The position numbers and the translations under genes are program-made. Below are positions 40,200-50,948 of a DNA stretch of 64,000 nucleotides, one piece after another (position 1 is the first letter of the stretch; every line of letters begins with the position of its first letter). The notes below the pieces were generated by a model that did not search any database, had not been told where the DNA came from, and saw only the letters and a program-made list of their open reading frames with translations. Origin of the DNA: Fimbriimonadaceae bacterium (GTDB lineage Bacteria > Armatimonadota > Fimbriimonadia > Fimbriimonadales > Fimbriimonadaceae); the NCBI GenBank assembly GCA_024710805.1, contig JANJUB010000073.1, positions 38,713 to 102,712 on the forward strand. Reading direction: 5' to 3'.

Positions 40200-40486
40200 C
40201 TGATCACCTTTCATCGAGCAAAGAGCTAACCCGAGCCACCCGACAACCCCGAACCTACCGGGCATTTCACGGAACATCTTCAAGCTAGATGGCGTCGTAA
40301 CGACTGTAGCGCCGAGGTTCACACGGAGGGGCGACCTGTAGGGAGCAGGGGGTGAGGGCCCGCTATTCCTACCGGATCGTGAAAATGCGGATAAATTCTG
40401 GCGTCGGCATCTCAGAAAGGGCCTGGCCCTGTGGAAAGAGCTAGTCAAGCGGTTAGAGACATCACACGAGGGGTGGGATAGAGACA

Positions 40487-40765
40487 ATGCCAATGCCAAC
40501 GACCACAAGAACGGACTCCGGCGGACGTGCCGTTCGATTGACCAAGCGAGAGATCGAAGTGCTGAGCTTGATTGCTCAGGGAAACAGCAGCAAGGAAGCG
40601 GCGGACTCCCTGTATGTATCCAAGCGAACGGTGGATTTCCATCTGGCGAACATTTACGACAAGCTTCAGGTTAACAATCGAGTACAAGCGTTCCGAGCGG
40701 CGACGCGACTGGGACTGATTCCTTTCGAGCCTACGTTCGGACCGGCACGCGGCGACGCGGCCTAA
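40487..40765 (+). CDS. LuxR-type HTH regulator (DNA-binding domain only)
   Basis: LTKREIEVLSLIAQGNSSKEAADSLYVSKRTVDFHLANIYDKLQVNNRVQAFRAA. Confidence 0.93.
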   Translation: MPMPTTTRTDSGGRAVRLTKREIEVLSLIAQGNSSKEAADSLYVSKRTVDFHLANIYDKLQVNNRVQAFRAATRLGLIPFEPTFGPARGDAA

Positions 40766-40787
40766 GAGAGCACGGGTTCTTAAGGTT

Positions 40788-40832
40788 AAGGCCTCGCTGG
40801 GGAAATCTAGCGGGGCCTTCTTGCTTTTCTTT
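40788..40832 (+). terminator. Rho-independent terminator
   Basis: aaggcctcgctggggaaatctagcggggccttcttgcttttcttt. Confidence 0.75.
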
Positions 40833-40867
40833 GCACCGATTTCCTTGCCTTGCCTCGTCCCTTAGGC

Positions 40868-41260
40868 ATGGAGACTTTTGGCAGCCTGCTCGCTCAGCAA
40901 GTCCAGATGGAAGGCAATCCGATCGTCGCGCTGATCTCTGGCGTCGTCGGCCTCTTCTTCTGGCTCGGTCTTTACATCGTTATGGCGGTCGCCCTAATGA
41001 CGATCGCGAAGAAAACCAACACCCCCAACGAATGGTGGGCTTGGGTGCCGATCCTGAACATCATCCTGATGCTCCAGATCGCCCAACTGGAGATCTGGTA
41101 CATCGTCCTGCTGTTTATCCCGTGCGTGAACCTCTTCGTCGCGATCTACACCTGGTGGAAGATCGCCGAACGGCGAGGAAAGCCCGGCGCGATATCGATC
41201 CTCATGATCGTCCCGTTCATCAACTTCTTCGTCCCGCTCTACATCGCGTTCAGCGATTGA
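40868..41260 (+). CDS. DUF5684-like membrane protein
   Basis: TPNEWWAWVPILNIILMLQIAQ...IYTWWKIAERRGKPG...PFINFFVPLYIAF; ORF 40850..41260. Confidence 0.7.
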   Translation: METFGSLLAQQVQMEGNPIVALISGVVGLFFWLGLYIVMAVALMTIAKKTNTPNEWWAWVPILNIILMLQIAQLEIWYIVLLFIPCVNLFVAIYTWWKIAERRGKPGAISILMIVPFINFFVPLYIAFSD

Positions 41261-41777
41261 CGGTTCGAAGCCGCTTGTACATCTCGTGAAGGAGCACGGC
41301 CTGGCCGCCGTGGTAGGAGTCGTGCTCCACGAGATGCGCGAGAATCCAGCGGTACGTGAACGAGTTCTTCTTGCCCCGCGACAGGACTTCCACCGATTCG
41401 ACCTGGTTGCGGATGTAGTCGAGGTTCACGGCTCGACGATCGTCGAGCAGCTCCAGGTACCACATGAGCGGCTTCTTGGGAGGCTTCGGCCAGTAAGCCT
41501 TGTATTGATCCAACTCCCGGTTGTAGATCGCCTCGGGCGTCGTGGCGTCGTCAGCTTCGCCGGCTCCGATACACCGGAGCCACCAGTTCTCCGCGTCGAT
41601 GAGGTGCAGGATGATCCCGCCGATCGACGGTCCGTTCTCGTAAGGTTGCCATATGACTGCGGCCTGCGACGCCCGCCCGAGGTTCTCGCGCCACTCCCGC
41701 GTGCCGTCTTGCAGGGTGGCCATCAACAACCCAAGTTCGGGATGGGATTCTCGATCAGGAGCGACATCGTAGAGCAT
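41250..41777 (-). CDS. DinB family protein
   Basis: IGGIILHLIDAENWW; WILAHLVEHDSYHGGQAVLL. Confidence 0.85.
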   Translation of the reverse strand: MLYDVAPDRESHPELGLLMATLQDGTREWRENLGRASQAAVIWQPYENGPSIGGIILHLIDAENWWLRCIGAGEADDATTPEAIYNRELDQYKAYWPKPPKKPLMWYLELLDDRRAVNLDYIRNQVESVEVLSRGKKNSFTYRWILAHLVEHDSYHGGQAVLLHEMYKRLRTVNR

Positions 41778-41839
41778 AACCTTCAGATTATCACGGCTAT
41801 CGCAGTCAAGGGCGGCCAAAAGTAAGGTAAGAACCGCCC

Positions 41840-43582
41840 GTGTGGCGAGTGCGCATGCTCGGAAGGTTCGAGGTGATTGGCGAAGAAGGCCAGCCTGCGG
41901 TCTTTCGTTCGCGCAAGGTCGGCTGCTTGCTTGCCTTTCTATGCTTGAACCTCGGGCGCCCGATCTCGAACCACACGCTCAAGGAGTTGCTTTGGCCCGA
42001 CTCGGACGGCGACCGACAGTCCCAGAGCCTTCGCCGGGCAATCACCGACCTACGCGACGCCCTGGAGACGAACACGAGCCGGGGCCGGCTGGTCCACACC
42101 GAATCAGGCTCGGTCGCGCTCGACGAGGACGCGATCGACTTCGACGTGCGCCGGTTCGAGTCGCTGCTCACGTGCCCGGTCGATTCGGAGGACTACATGG
42201 TTCGAGCCGCCGAGGCTCTGGCGCTGTATGCCGGACCCATCTCCGCTCCCCTCGAGGATGAATGGGTGTATCCGTATCGACGGCAGTATGAAGAGGAGTA
42301 CTGCGCGGCGGTCGAGCAGTTCTGTTCGTCACTGATCGCACACGGCCAAGCGGCACAAGCGGTCCGCATTGCGAACACGGCGCTGCACGTCGCACCTTTG
42401 CGTGAGGAACCGTTTGTTGCGTCGATTCGGGCGCACACCGCGGCGGGCAATGCCAGCATGGCCCTCCGACAGTTTGAGGCGCTCGAGCAGATGCTCGACG
42501 ACAACTTCGGCCAAACCCCTTCCGAGCGCGCGCTGGAGGCCCTCGAGAGCCAATCCGTAATCGGCGCACCCGTCCGGAGAGTCGAGATCCCCGAATCCGG
42601 AGGGGCCGTCCCATCGGAGTCGCGGTTTTACGTACGCCGCGAAGCCGACGAGCAGTTTGAAGCCGCGCTCGACGCCGACGAGGGCGTGCTCATCGTGTTC
42701 GGCCCGCGCCAAGTTGGAAAGACTTCCCTGCTGGCGCAGATGGCGGACTATGCCCGCGATCAAGGTCGGCAGGTCGCGGTTACCGACTTCCAATCGCTCA
42801 GTTCCTCCGAAGTCGGGCGCGTAGTTCCGCTCTACCACAGCCTCCTCCACAGCCTGGCGACCCAGTTGGACGTTGACTACCAACCGTCGTGGAATGAGTG
42901 GGTGGGGCCAAACTCGAACCTAAACAACCTGATCGCGGACGTGCTGAAGCGCACCCCCCACCGCGTGGTGTGGGCGATGGACGAGGTCGACCGGTTGTTT
43001 GGAGCCGACTACTCCGACGACTTCTTCGGTCTGATCCGCAGCTGGTACAACCGCCGAGCCCTTGATCCGGCCGGACCATGGCGAAAGCTGACGATCGCGA
43101 TCAGCTATGCGACCGAAGCCCATCTGTTCATCAAGGACATGAGCCAATCCCCGTTCAATGTGGGCGTGCGGGTGAACTTGAGGGACTTCACGAGCGCGGA
43201 GGTCGAGGATCTCGCCCGGCGCTATGGAGACGCAACTCGCAAGCACGTTGGCGACGTCTACGCGCTGACCCATGGGCATCCCTTCCTCACCCGTAGGGCA
43301 CTCGGCTACCTCGACGGCGGAACCGGGATCGGCATGTTGAACCAGCTTGCCGACTCTGATGAAGGTCCGTTTGGTGACCACCTGCGGAGGTTGAAGGAGG
43401 CGGTCCACCGCGACCCGGAGACCCTGGCCGAGGTCCGCCGGGTGTTGGATGGCGATGACACGGGCGACCCCGCCGTTCGAAGGCGGCTGGTGTCCGCCGG
43501 GGTGCTGTTAGAGACCGGCCCCGGAAGCTGGACGTTTAGGGTGCCGGTTTACGAGGCGTACCTGCGGCGGGTTTTGTCTTAG
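41840..43582 (+). CDS. BTAD/OmpR-type winged-helix regulator fused to AAA-like (PF14516-type) NTPase
   Basis: MWRVRMLGRFEVIGEEG..VFRSRKVGCLLAFLCLN...HTLKELLWPD; VLIVFGPRQVGKTSLLAQMADYA; VVWAMDEVDRLF. Confidence 0.88.
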   Translation: MWRVRMLGRFEVIGEEGQPAVFRSRKVGCLLAFLCLNLGRPISNHTLKELLWPDSDGDRQSQSLRRAITDLRDALETNTSRGRLVHTESGSVALDEDAIDFDVRRFESLLTCPVDSEDYMVRAAEALALYAGPISAPLEDEWVYPYRRQYEEEYCAAVEQFCSSLIAHGQAAQAVRIANTALHVAPLREEPFVASIRAHTAAGNASMALRQFEALEQMLDDNFGQTPSERALEALESQSVIGAPVRRVEIPESGGAVPSESRFYVRREADEQFEAALDADEGVLIVFGPRQVGKTSLLAQMADYARDQGRQVAVTDFQSLSSSEVGRVVPLYHSLLHSLATQLDVDYQPSWNEWVGPNSNLNNLIADVLKRTPHRVVWAMDEVDRLFGADYSDDFFGLIRSWYNRRALDPAGPWRKLTIAISYATEAHLFIKDMSQSPFNVGVRVNLRDFTSAEVEDLARRYGDATRKHVGDVYALTHGHPFLTRRALGYLDGGTGIGMLNQLADSDEGPFGDHLRRLKEAVHRDPETLAEVRRVLDGDDTGDPAVRRRLVSAGVLLETGPGSWTFRVPVYEAYLRRVLS

Positions 43583-46500
43583 GCGTGTGCCAGGGCTGGC
43601 TATCAAACACGCGAATAACGCCATCCAGGCAGTCGACCTTGACTTTCTTGCCGCCCTTGATAAACGTGGCCCGATCACCATAGTTGGGACTTGGGGGCCG
43701 ATCGGACTTGATGGGTTCGTAATCAAAGGTAAAGAGTTGCTCTCCGCTCTTGAGGTCGTGCAGAGTCGCGGAAGCACCAAGGTTGCTGAGGGTGAAACGT
43801 GTGAGGTCAGGCGAAAAACTGACGGCAAAGGTCCGAGCTCCTGGGAAGACTTCGTACATCACCTTATTGGACTTCAGATCCCAGAAGTAGGCGGATCCCA
43901 GCCCGGTTACCGCGACAAGGTAGCGACTCTCCGGACTGACATGAAGATGACCGAGCGGAGTCGAAGGGAACGGCAGCTTGTTCTGCACCTTACCCGTCGT
44001 CGGGTCGATCTTGACGATGTCACAGTGCGCAGGATTATCTCCTCCGGTGAAGGCGGCAATCACGGTCGTGCCTTTGTCCGCGGTCACCAAGTCCCACAGA
44101 CTCCGACCGAGATCGAGTCGTCGCATGAACTTACCATCCTCCGTCGCGTAGAACAGCAAGCTGCCCTCATCATACGCCAGAAGGACGTACTTCCCGGCGA
44201 CAGATCCCGTGATCTTCATCGGCATCTGCGCCTTCAAATCCTCTGGTACCTTGAGTCTGGTAATGCTCCGCAAATCGGCAAAGTTAAGGAGATGTACTTC
44301 CACTTCACTAGCATCGGAACACGCAACAACCCATCTTTGTGAGAGTGGAAACTCGTTCAACCATGTGACTGCCTTCGATGAGATCTTCCACTTGTCCTCC
44401 ACTTTCAGGGTAGGGACAGACAGCTTCTCGATTGTGCCATCTGCCAAGCCAACATAGACCTGGCCATGCACAGACCGCACGGTTCGCATCAAAGTACCAC
44501 CAAGGGATCGACGGTACACCTGCCCGTTCGCGTTATCCCTGGAAAACAACTTTCCATCGATCGTGATGCCATACACTGCGGACTCGTTATCGGGCAGCGA
44601 GGTCCCTCGGATGTCCAGCTCGCCCGTGGGATAAGATCGAATCGCGGCACGAAGTCCGATCTTCGAGACCCTAAGGACCGAACGATCATCGATGGAGGCC
44701 ACATGGTACGAATCTGCGACGAAGTGGACATCTTTAACCGAGGTCCGATGACCCGCAAGGGATGCTAGCAGCTTTCCAGAAGCCACGTCATACACCCTAA
44801 CGACTCCGTCCAGAGTACCAACGACGATTCGGTCACCCTTGGGAGAGAATGCCATCGCGTAGGGGCGAATCTCGGGACCGTCGAACGTCCGAATGATGTT
44901 CAAGTCTTCGGTCGACCGTAACTCGAGTCGACGCGGATCCCAGTTCCAAGCGAAGAAGTGGCGGCGATCCGGACTAATGGTGAGGTGGTTGCCCCAGTTG
45001 GGCCAAAGGTCTCTCATCTCCAGCATATGCTGCTGCGTGCCCTTGGTATCCCAACGGATGAGCTTTCGACTTTGATGCAGGCTGATGATGGAACCATCGT
45101 GCAGGAACTTGGCCCCGGTCGTGAATCCTTCACCAGAAACAAGGGTTGTATCCTTCAGAGTATCGAGGTGTCTGGAGTAGAGAACTGGCCCGTTGGATCC
45201 GCTCTCACTCCAAAGAATCATATTCGCTTCAGGCAGCACATCCCAGACTCTTAGCAATGGTTTGGGACCGGAGACGATCTTGCCGGTCTCCTCATCCCGA
45301 ACAACATTGACATACTGCGCCAAGGGTCGGAGGACTTGGAAGCGACCAACCTGGATATCGAAGTAGTGGCCTTTCAACGCAACTTCGGCGTGGGTGGCCG
45401 AGGCTGGAGTGACATGTACTGCACGACGGGGGGAATGAGCGATCAACCGACCTCGTTGATCGATGGCCAACCTTGAATCAGGGTCCAACTGCTGCTCATA
45501 CACGTACTCGCCCAAGCGCAGGGACGCGTGGCCCCACTCCCAGCCCTTATTCGGATAGTCCCGTGCACGGTCGAGGAAGGTAGCGGCTCGCATGAGTTGG
45601 TTCTTTGACAGAGCGAGGCCCATAGCGTTCATCATGCCGTTGTAGCTGCTCTCGGACAGAGCCGCCGAGGTCCTTTCCAAGTTGGTAAGCGCGTCTCTGC
45701 GCCCTTCGGAGACCCTCTCCAGTTCCCGGTTCTTGACTTCAAGTTCGCGCAATGATGCTGCGCGAAGGCCAGAGAGTCGCAAAAGTTCCTGGTTGCGGAG
45801 ATCGATTTCGGCCAGCGACCTCGCACGCTCCTCTGAGAGTTGCGACACTTCTTTGGCGCGCTGCTGTAGATTCTCCAGCGTGCGCGCTCGTTCATCCGAA
45901 ACGCGCTCCAACTCACCCGACTGCTGCTTCAGTTCGCGAAGTGCCTGTTCACGGTCGTAGGCGAGCCAGTTGCGATTGACGGCAAGCGAAGTCACGCCCA
46001 GCACAATCACCCCCGCGACCGTAGCGGTGCGCAGCAGTGCGACCCGAGCGGCGCCTCGTTGGCGACGCAACTCCGCATCGGGAAGGCTGCTTCGTCGCCA
46101 ACGTTCGTCAAACACCATGCGATAGAGCCGGTTACGAAGCGCGAGCGCTCGTCGATCTTCGAGGCCGACTCCGGCAAGGCGAAGGGTAGCGACGATCGGG
46201 TTCTCTTCGCGGGTCTCGATTCGCTGACCTTTCAACAACTTCCCATAAAGTTCGAGAACCTGGATGCGGCGCTCTTCGGGCGAGAGGCCGGGGACATCGG
46301 GATCGAGCAGCCGCCGTTCGACATCGGCGAAGTTGGGTTCTCGCTGACGACCCTCGGGGGTCAGAAAGATCCGCCGCACCAGGGTATCGACATCGCGTTT
46401 GGTGTGCACCCAATCGTTGGCCTCGATATGGCTGCACAAGAGTTGGGTCAGGTAGGGATGGCCGTTCAACCAGTAGTGCACCCGGGCCATCAGCTTAGTG

Positions 46501-47176
46501 CCATCCCGGTTCGGGCCGTCGAGCTTCTTTTCGTACGAGTTCGTATCCTCGACTTCGAAGTCGGCGAGGTCGATCCGGCGGCCGATATTGAATGGAGTGA
46601 TCTCAGGGTTGCGGATGAGTTGGCCGGGGGTGGCAACTCCGACCAAGCAAAAGGTCAGACGCTCAAAGCCCTTGGCTTCCGAACGCCGGTTGAAGCAGTC
46701 TCGGATCGCAGCAAAAAACTCGTCGGTCGCAAACGGAAGCGCACGGACGAAGTCGACCTCGTCGATGAAGACGACCAAAGGGACGTCGAGCTTCGGTAAG
46801 ACGACGTCGCGGAGCGCGCCAATCCAGCGGGCCAGGGGACCGACGGCCTGCTGGTCGCGCCAGTAAGCAAACACCTCGTCGGAGAGAACGAGTTCGTCGC
46901 CAATCTCACTGAGCAGACCCGCGTACCATTGCTCGGTCGTCACGTTGGCTCCAATGCGCTGGAGATCCAGTTTCACGGTCCTTATTCCGCGTTCTCTGAG
47001 CTTGACCATCGCGCGGGCAACCAGAGACGACTTCCCTTTCTGGCGCGAATCGAGCACAAACACGTACTCGCCCGAGGACAGCGCGGCAAACAAGTCGGCG
47101 TCGGCTTGCCGCTCGATATAGCTCGGCGCGCTGGGATCCATGGTTCCGCCGGGACGGAAGAAGGACTTCGAGGCAT
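43536..47176 (-). CDS. AAA-like (PF14516-type) NTPase - TM - coiled coil - WD40 repeat protein
   Basis: YVFVLDSRQKGKSSLVARAMV; LVVFIDEVDFVRALPF; TM VIVLGVTSLAV; WD40-like blades (SPKGDRIVVGTLDGVVRVYDVASGKLLASLAGHRTSVKDVHF). Confidence 0.9.
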
Positions 47177-47305
47177 CCATAGTCCACATGATACAAATCT
47201 GTTGTGACGAAAATCGTCACACCTTTTTCACAGTTCATCCCTTATCATGGGTCTGAAGGCACCCGTTCCATGTGACCGGCGCCGAGATCGGAGGGAGATC
47301 ACAGA

Positions 47306-49003
47306 ATGAGACTGACTCTTAAACACGGAGGGCTTGCCCTTCTCGCCATCGCCGCGACTGCGCAAGGGCAGGCCGATGTAGCCAACCCGAGGCTCACCGC
47401 CGCCGTCCACGCTCGATCCGCCGAGGCGCTTCGGGCCAATCCGCTGCTCGACCACAACCCGTATGCGGTGCTCGTGCGATTCGACTCGCGGGCATCCGAA
47501 GAGGTGCGTAACCTCGCGCGGAGCTTCACCGGCGCGGTCAAGCTTCGGGGATACCCACTGGTGCCCGGACTTGAGTTGGTCAGCACGGGCGGACGCAGCC
47601 CCGGGGCCATGGTGGCTGCGTTGAGATCGATGCCGGGAGTCCTGTACGCCGAGCCGGATGTGGTGATGCACACGGCTCAGAATCAGCTGTTCCCCCGAAA
47701 CACCAACTTTCAGCCTTACCAATGGAACATGCATAACACGGGGACGGCCTTTAACAGCTGGCAACCTACTGCCGGAGCTGACGTCAACGCTCCGGAGGCT
47801 TGGTACGTGAACACCGGGGATCCGAATTTCGCAATCGCCGTCATCGACGGCGGCGTCGAGTACTGGCGCGACCGCATCGACGACAACATCTGGACCAACC
47901 CCGGAGAAGTCGCCGGCAACGGAATCGACGACGACGGGAACGGCTACGTGGACGACATCCACGGATGGGACTTCTCGGCGGGCGACAACGATCCCGATGA
48001 TGAAAGCGGGCACGGGACGCACGTGGCCGGCATCATCGGTGCCGAAGAGAACGAAGGCGGCGGCGTGGTCGGCATGATGTGGCAGTGCAAGATCATGTCG
48101 CTGCGTTGCTTCGACGCCAATGGAAGTGGCTACATGTCGAACGCCGCGCTTGCCGTGCAGTACGCCGTTCAGAAGGGCGCGAAGGTCTCGAACAACAGCT
48201 ATGGCTACGGGACGAGCTCGATCATCCAGTCGCTTTACGACGCGATCCAGGCGGCAGGCAACGCGGGCCACATTTTTGTGGCGGCGGCGGGCAACAACGC
48301 GCAGAACATCGACAGCAAGAACGGTAGGTACTACCCGGCGGGATTCGACTTGCCGAACATCATCAGCGTGGCCGCAACCACCATGAACGACCAGCGAGCG
48401 TCCTTTAGCAACTACGGCAAGACGTCGGTGGACATCGGTGCTCCAGGAGACACCATTCTCAGCCTGTACCTGCTCGATTGGGGCGGCCCCGGCTACACCC
48501 AGCGCTGGCTCAGCGGCACCTCGATGGCGGCCCCGCATGTTGCAGGCGTCGTCGGGCTCGTTTGGGCGGAGAATCCGACCTGGACGTGGACGCAGGTCAA
48601 GAACCAGATCATGAGCACCGCTCGTCCGATCGCGGGACTTGCCAACGTCACCGTGACGGGTGGCGTGGTCGACGCCGGGGCCGCGCTTGGCAATGGCGCG
48701 CCTCCGCCTCCATCGCCTCCCGCGGCTCCGGGTACCCCGACGCTATCGAATCTGAGCGGACTCCAAGTGCAGATCGCTTGGGCCGACAACTCGAACAACG
48801 AAGTCGATTTTCTCGTCGCCCGCGAGAAGAAGGGGAGCGGTAACAAGTGGGTCGGAGCAACGACCCTCCCGCCGGTTGCCGCCAACACAACCTCCACCGT
48901 TGATGGCACGATCACGTCGACTGGAACCTACCGGTACCGCGTGCAGGCTCGAAATGCAGCGGGAACGTCGGCCTGGACCTCCTGGGTACAGATCAACCGC
49001 TGA
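47306..49003 (+). CDS. Subtilisin-like S8 serine protease with C-terminal FN3-like domain
   Basis: IAVIDGGVEYWRDRI; ESGHGTHVAGIIGA; LSGTSMAAPHVAGVVGLV. Confidence 0.95.
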   Translation: MRLTLKHGGLALLAIAATAQGQADVANPRLTAAVHARSAEALRANPLLDHNPYAVLVRFDSRASEEVRNLARSFTGAVKLRGYPLVPGLELVSTGGRSPGAMVAALRSMPGVLYAEPDVVMHTAQNQLFPRNTNFQPYQWNMHNTGTAFNSWQPTAGADVNAPEAWYVNTGDPNFAIAVIDGGVEYWRDRIDDNIWTNPGEVAGNGIDDDGNGYVDDIHGWDFSAGDNDPDDESGHGTHVAGIIGAEENEGGGVVGMMWQCKIMSLRCFDANGSGYMSNAALAVQYAVQKGAKVSNNSYGYGTSSIIQSLYDAIQAAGNAGHIFVAAAGNNAQNIDSKNGRYYPAGFDLPNIISVAATTMNDQRASFSNYGKTSVDIGAPGDTILSLYLLDWGGPGYTQRWLSGTSMAAPHVAGVVGLVWAENPTWTWTQVKNQIMSTARPIAGLANVTVTGGVVDAGAALGNGAPPPPSPPAAPGTPTLSNLSGLQVQIAWADNSNNEVDFLVAREKKGSGNKWVGATTLPPVAANTTSTVDGTITSTGTYRYRVQARNAAGTSAWTSWVQINR

Positions 49004-49129
49004 TCCCCCACGATCGGCCCGCCGCTCAGGGGGACGGCGGGACCGAACCTTCACGAACAGACACCATGGCAGAACTTCCGCACCGCATATGACCTCTAAG
49101 CCTCCGTCTTGCTCGGGCGGGGGCTCTTC

Positions 49130-49945
49130 TTATGCTTCGCGGGAGTTGTTCTTGGGATCGAACCGAGCGCGGAGCCCGTCACCTACGAAGTTCAGAGCGA
49201 AGATCGTGATGCTGAGCAAGACGCACGGCCACACCAGCAACACCGGATGCGAGTTCATATCGCCGCGGGCATTGTTGATCATGCTGCCCCAGCTCGGAGT
49301 CGGCGGCTGAACGCCAATCCCCAAGAAGCTGAGCGTGCTCTCGGCAAGGATCGTGCCTGCCATGTCGACCATGCTCACCGCGAGCAAGATTCCCCACAGT
49401 TGCGGCAGGATGTGCTTGAGAATCAGGTAGCGCGTCGAAGCCCCGGCGGCGCGCGCGGCGGCGACGTACTCCCGGTCCTTCAGCGATGCCAACTGAGTCG
49501 CGACCAACCTCGCCACTCCCGGCCATGACGTGATCGACAACGCGACAATCACCGGAATGACGCCGGTCGACCACACGCCGATGATCAGCATGGCGAGCAG
49601 GATGTCGGGGAAGGCGAACATGCCGTCGGTGAACCGATTCACGACGTTGCGCAGCCAAGTCGGCGAGAATACGCCGAGGGTGCCCATCGTGATGCCGACG
49701 GTCAGGGCAATCATCTGGACGACGATGCCGACGAAGAGCGAGATGCGGGCCCCGGCGGCAAGTCGGCTGAGGATGTCGCGGCCGAGTTCGTCGGTACCCA
49801 GCAGATGATCCCCGCTCGGCGGCTGGAAGGGCGGCCCGGTCTTGAGCGGATCGGGGCCAAAGATCGGATAGAGGACGGCGAAAGCGATGAGCAGGACGAC
49901 GAAGCTCAAGCCGGCCATAAGCAAGGGATCGCGTCGGCGTTTCAA
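49130..49945 (-). CDS. ABC transporter permease (OppC/DppC family)
   Basis: DHLLGTDELGRDILSRLAAGARISLFVG; EYVAAARAAGASTRYLILKHILPQ; probable TTG start overlapping the upstream stop. Confidence 0.92.
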   Translation of the reverse strand: MKRRRDPLLMAGLSFVVLLIAFAVLYPIFGPDPLKTGPPFQPPSGDHLLGTDELGRDILSRLAAGARISLFVGIVVQMIALTVGITMGTLGVFSPTWLRNVVNRFTDGMFAFPDILLAMLIIGVWSTGVIPVIVALSITSWPGVARLVATQLASLKDREYVAAARAAGASTRYLILKHILPQLWGILLAVSMVDMAGTILAESTLSFLGIGVQPPTPSWGSMINNARGDMNSHPVLLVWPCVLLSITIFALNFVGDGLRARFDPKNNSREA

Positions 49946-50919
49946 ACCTGGGCCTCCCGAATGCGCGGATCGAGCGCGGGCAGCAGTAAGTCGACGATCA
50001 GATTGATCGCAAGGAACATCAGTCCCGTGACGATGATGCAACCCTGCACGACGGGGGCGTTCGTCTGTTTAATCGCCTCGATCGTCTCGCGGCCCAGCCC
50101 GGGAAGCAAGAAGAAGCTCTCGGTCACAAATGAGCCGGTCAGCAAGAAGCCAAAACTGGTGCCGGTCGCGGTAACCACCGGCAGGATCGCGTTTCGCAGG
50201 GCGTGTTTGATGACCAGGCGCCGGAACGGAACTCCCTTCGCGATGGCGGTTCGGATGAACTCCTGCTGCATCGTCTCGATCATGCTGGCGCGGGTGAGGC
50301 GGGTAAGCATCGCGGCCGGGCGGGCTGAAAGCACGACGACCGGCAAGATCAGATAGAGCCAGTCGGCTTGCTTGCGATTCGTCGACCACGAGTCGGCTAC
50401 GTACACGCCAAAGCTGCCATAGATGTAGTCGTTCAGGTAGTTGTTGAAGAGGATGGCAAGCAAGGGGCCCAGCACAAACGCAGGCACCGTGACCCCGAAG
50501 GTGCTGAGCGTGAGCACCGCCCGATCCGCGCCCCGGTTTTCGTAGATTGCGGCCAGGGTGCCAAGCGTCAGGCCGATCGTCACGGCGAGCAGAATCGCGA
50601 CCATCGCGAGCCGCATGGTCATCGGCAGGTTTCGTTTGATGATGTCGATGACCGGCTCGCGGATGCCGAGGTAGCTTTCGCCGAAGTCGCCCCGCGACAT
50701 CTTGCCGAGCGTCTCCACGTAGCGCACATGCCACGGGCGGTCGAGACCCATGTCGCGGCGGAGTCGCTCGATCTGGGCGAGCGTCGCCTTCTCGCCCGCG
50801 CGGACGGTCGCGGCATCTCCGGGAGCAAGCTCGTCGGCAATGAACGCGACGAACGTGATGAAGATCAAACTCACCACGCCAAAAAGCAACCGTAGCAGGA
50901 TGGCTTTGGCTAGCCGCAC
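49942..50919 (-). CDS. ABC transporter permease (OppB/DppB family)
   Basis: LLFGVVSLIFITFVAFIADELAPGD; FIRTAIAKGVPFRRLVIKHALRNAILPVVT. Confidence 0.93.
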   Translation of the reverse strand: MRLAKAILLRLLFGVVSLIFITFVAFIADELAPGDAATVRAGEKATLAQIERLRRDMGLDRPWHVRYVETLGKMSRGDFGESYLGIREPVIDIIKRNLPMTMRLAMVAILLAVTIGLTLGTLAAIYENRGADRAVLTLSTFGVTVPAFVLGPLLAILFNNYLNDYIYGSFGVYVADSWSTNRKQADWLYLILPVVVLSARPAAMLTRLTRASMIETMQQEFIRTAIAKGVPFRRLVIKHALRNAILPVVTATGTSFGFLLTGSFVTESFFLLPGLGRETIEAIKQTNAPVVQGCIIVTGLMFLAINLIVDLLLPALDPRIREAQV

Positions 50920-50948
50920 GACGTGCGATTATACGCCCATAATCCCCT

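Noticed and set aside
47228-48538. 436-aa minus-strand ORF
   Set aside because: Antisense to the subtilase gene.
49130-50919. Complete peptide ABC transporter operon
   Set aside because: Only the two permease genes are present; no ATPase or substrate-binding protein is adjacent in this window.
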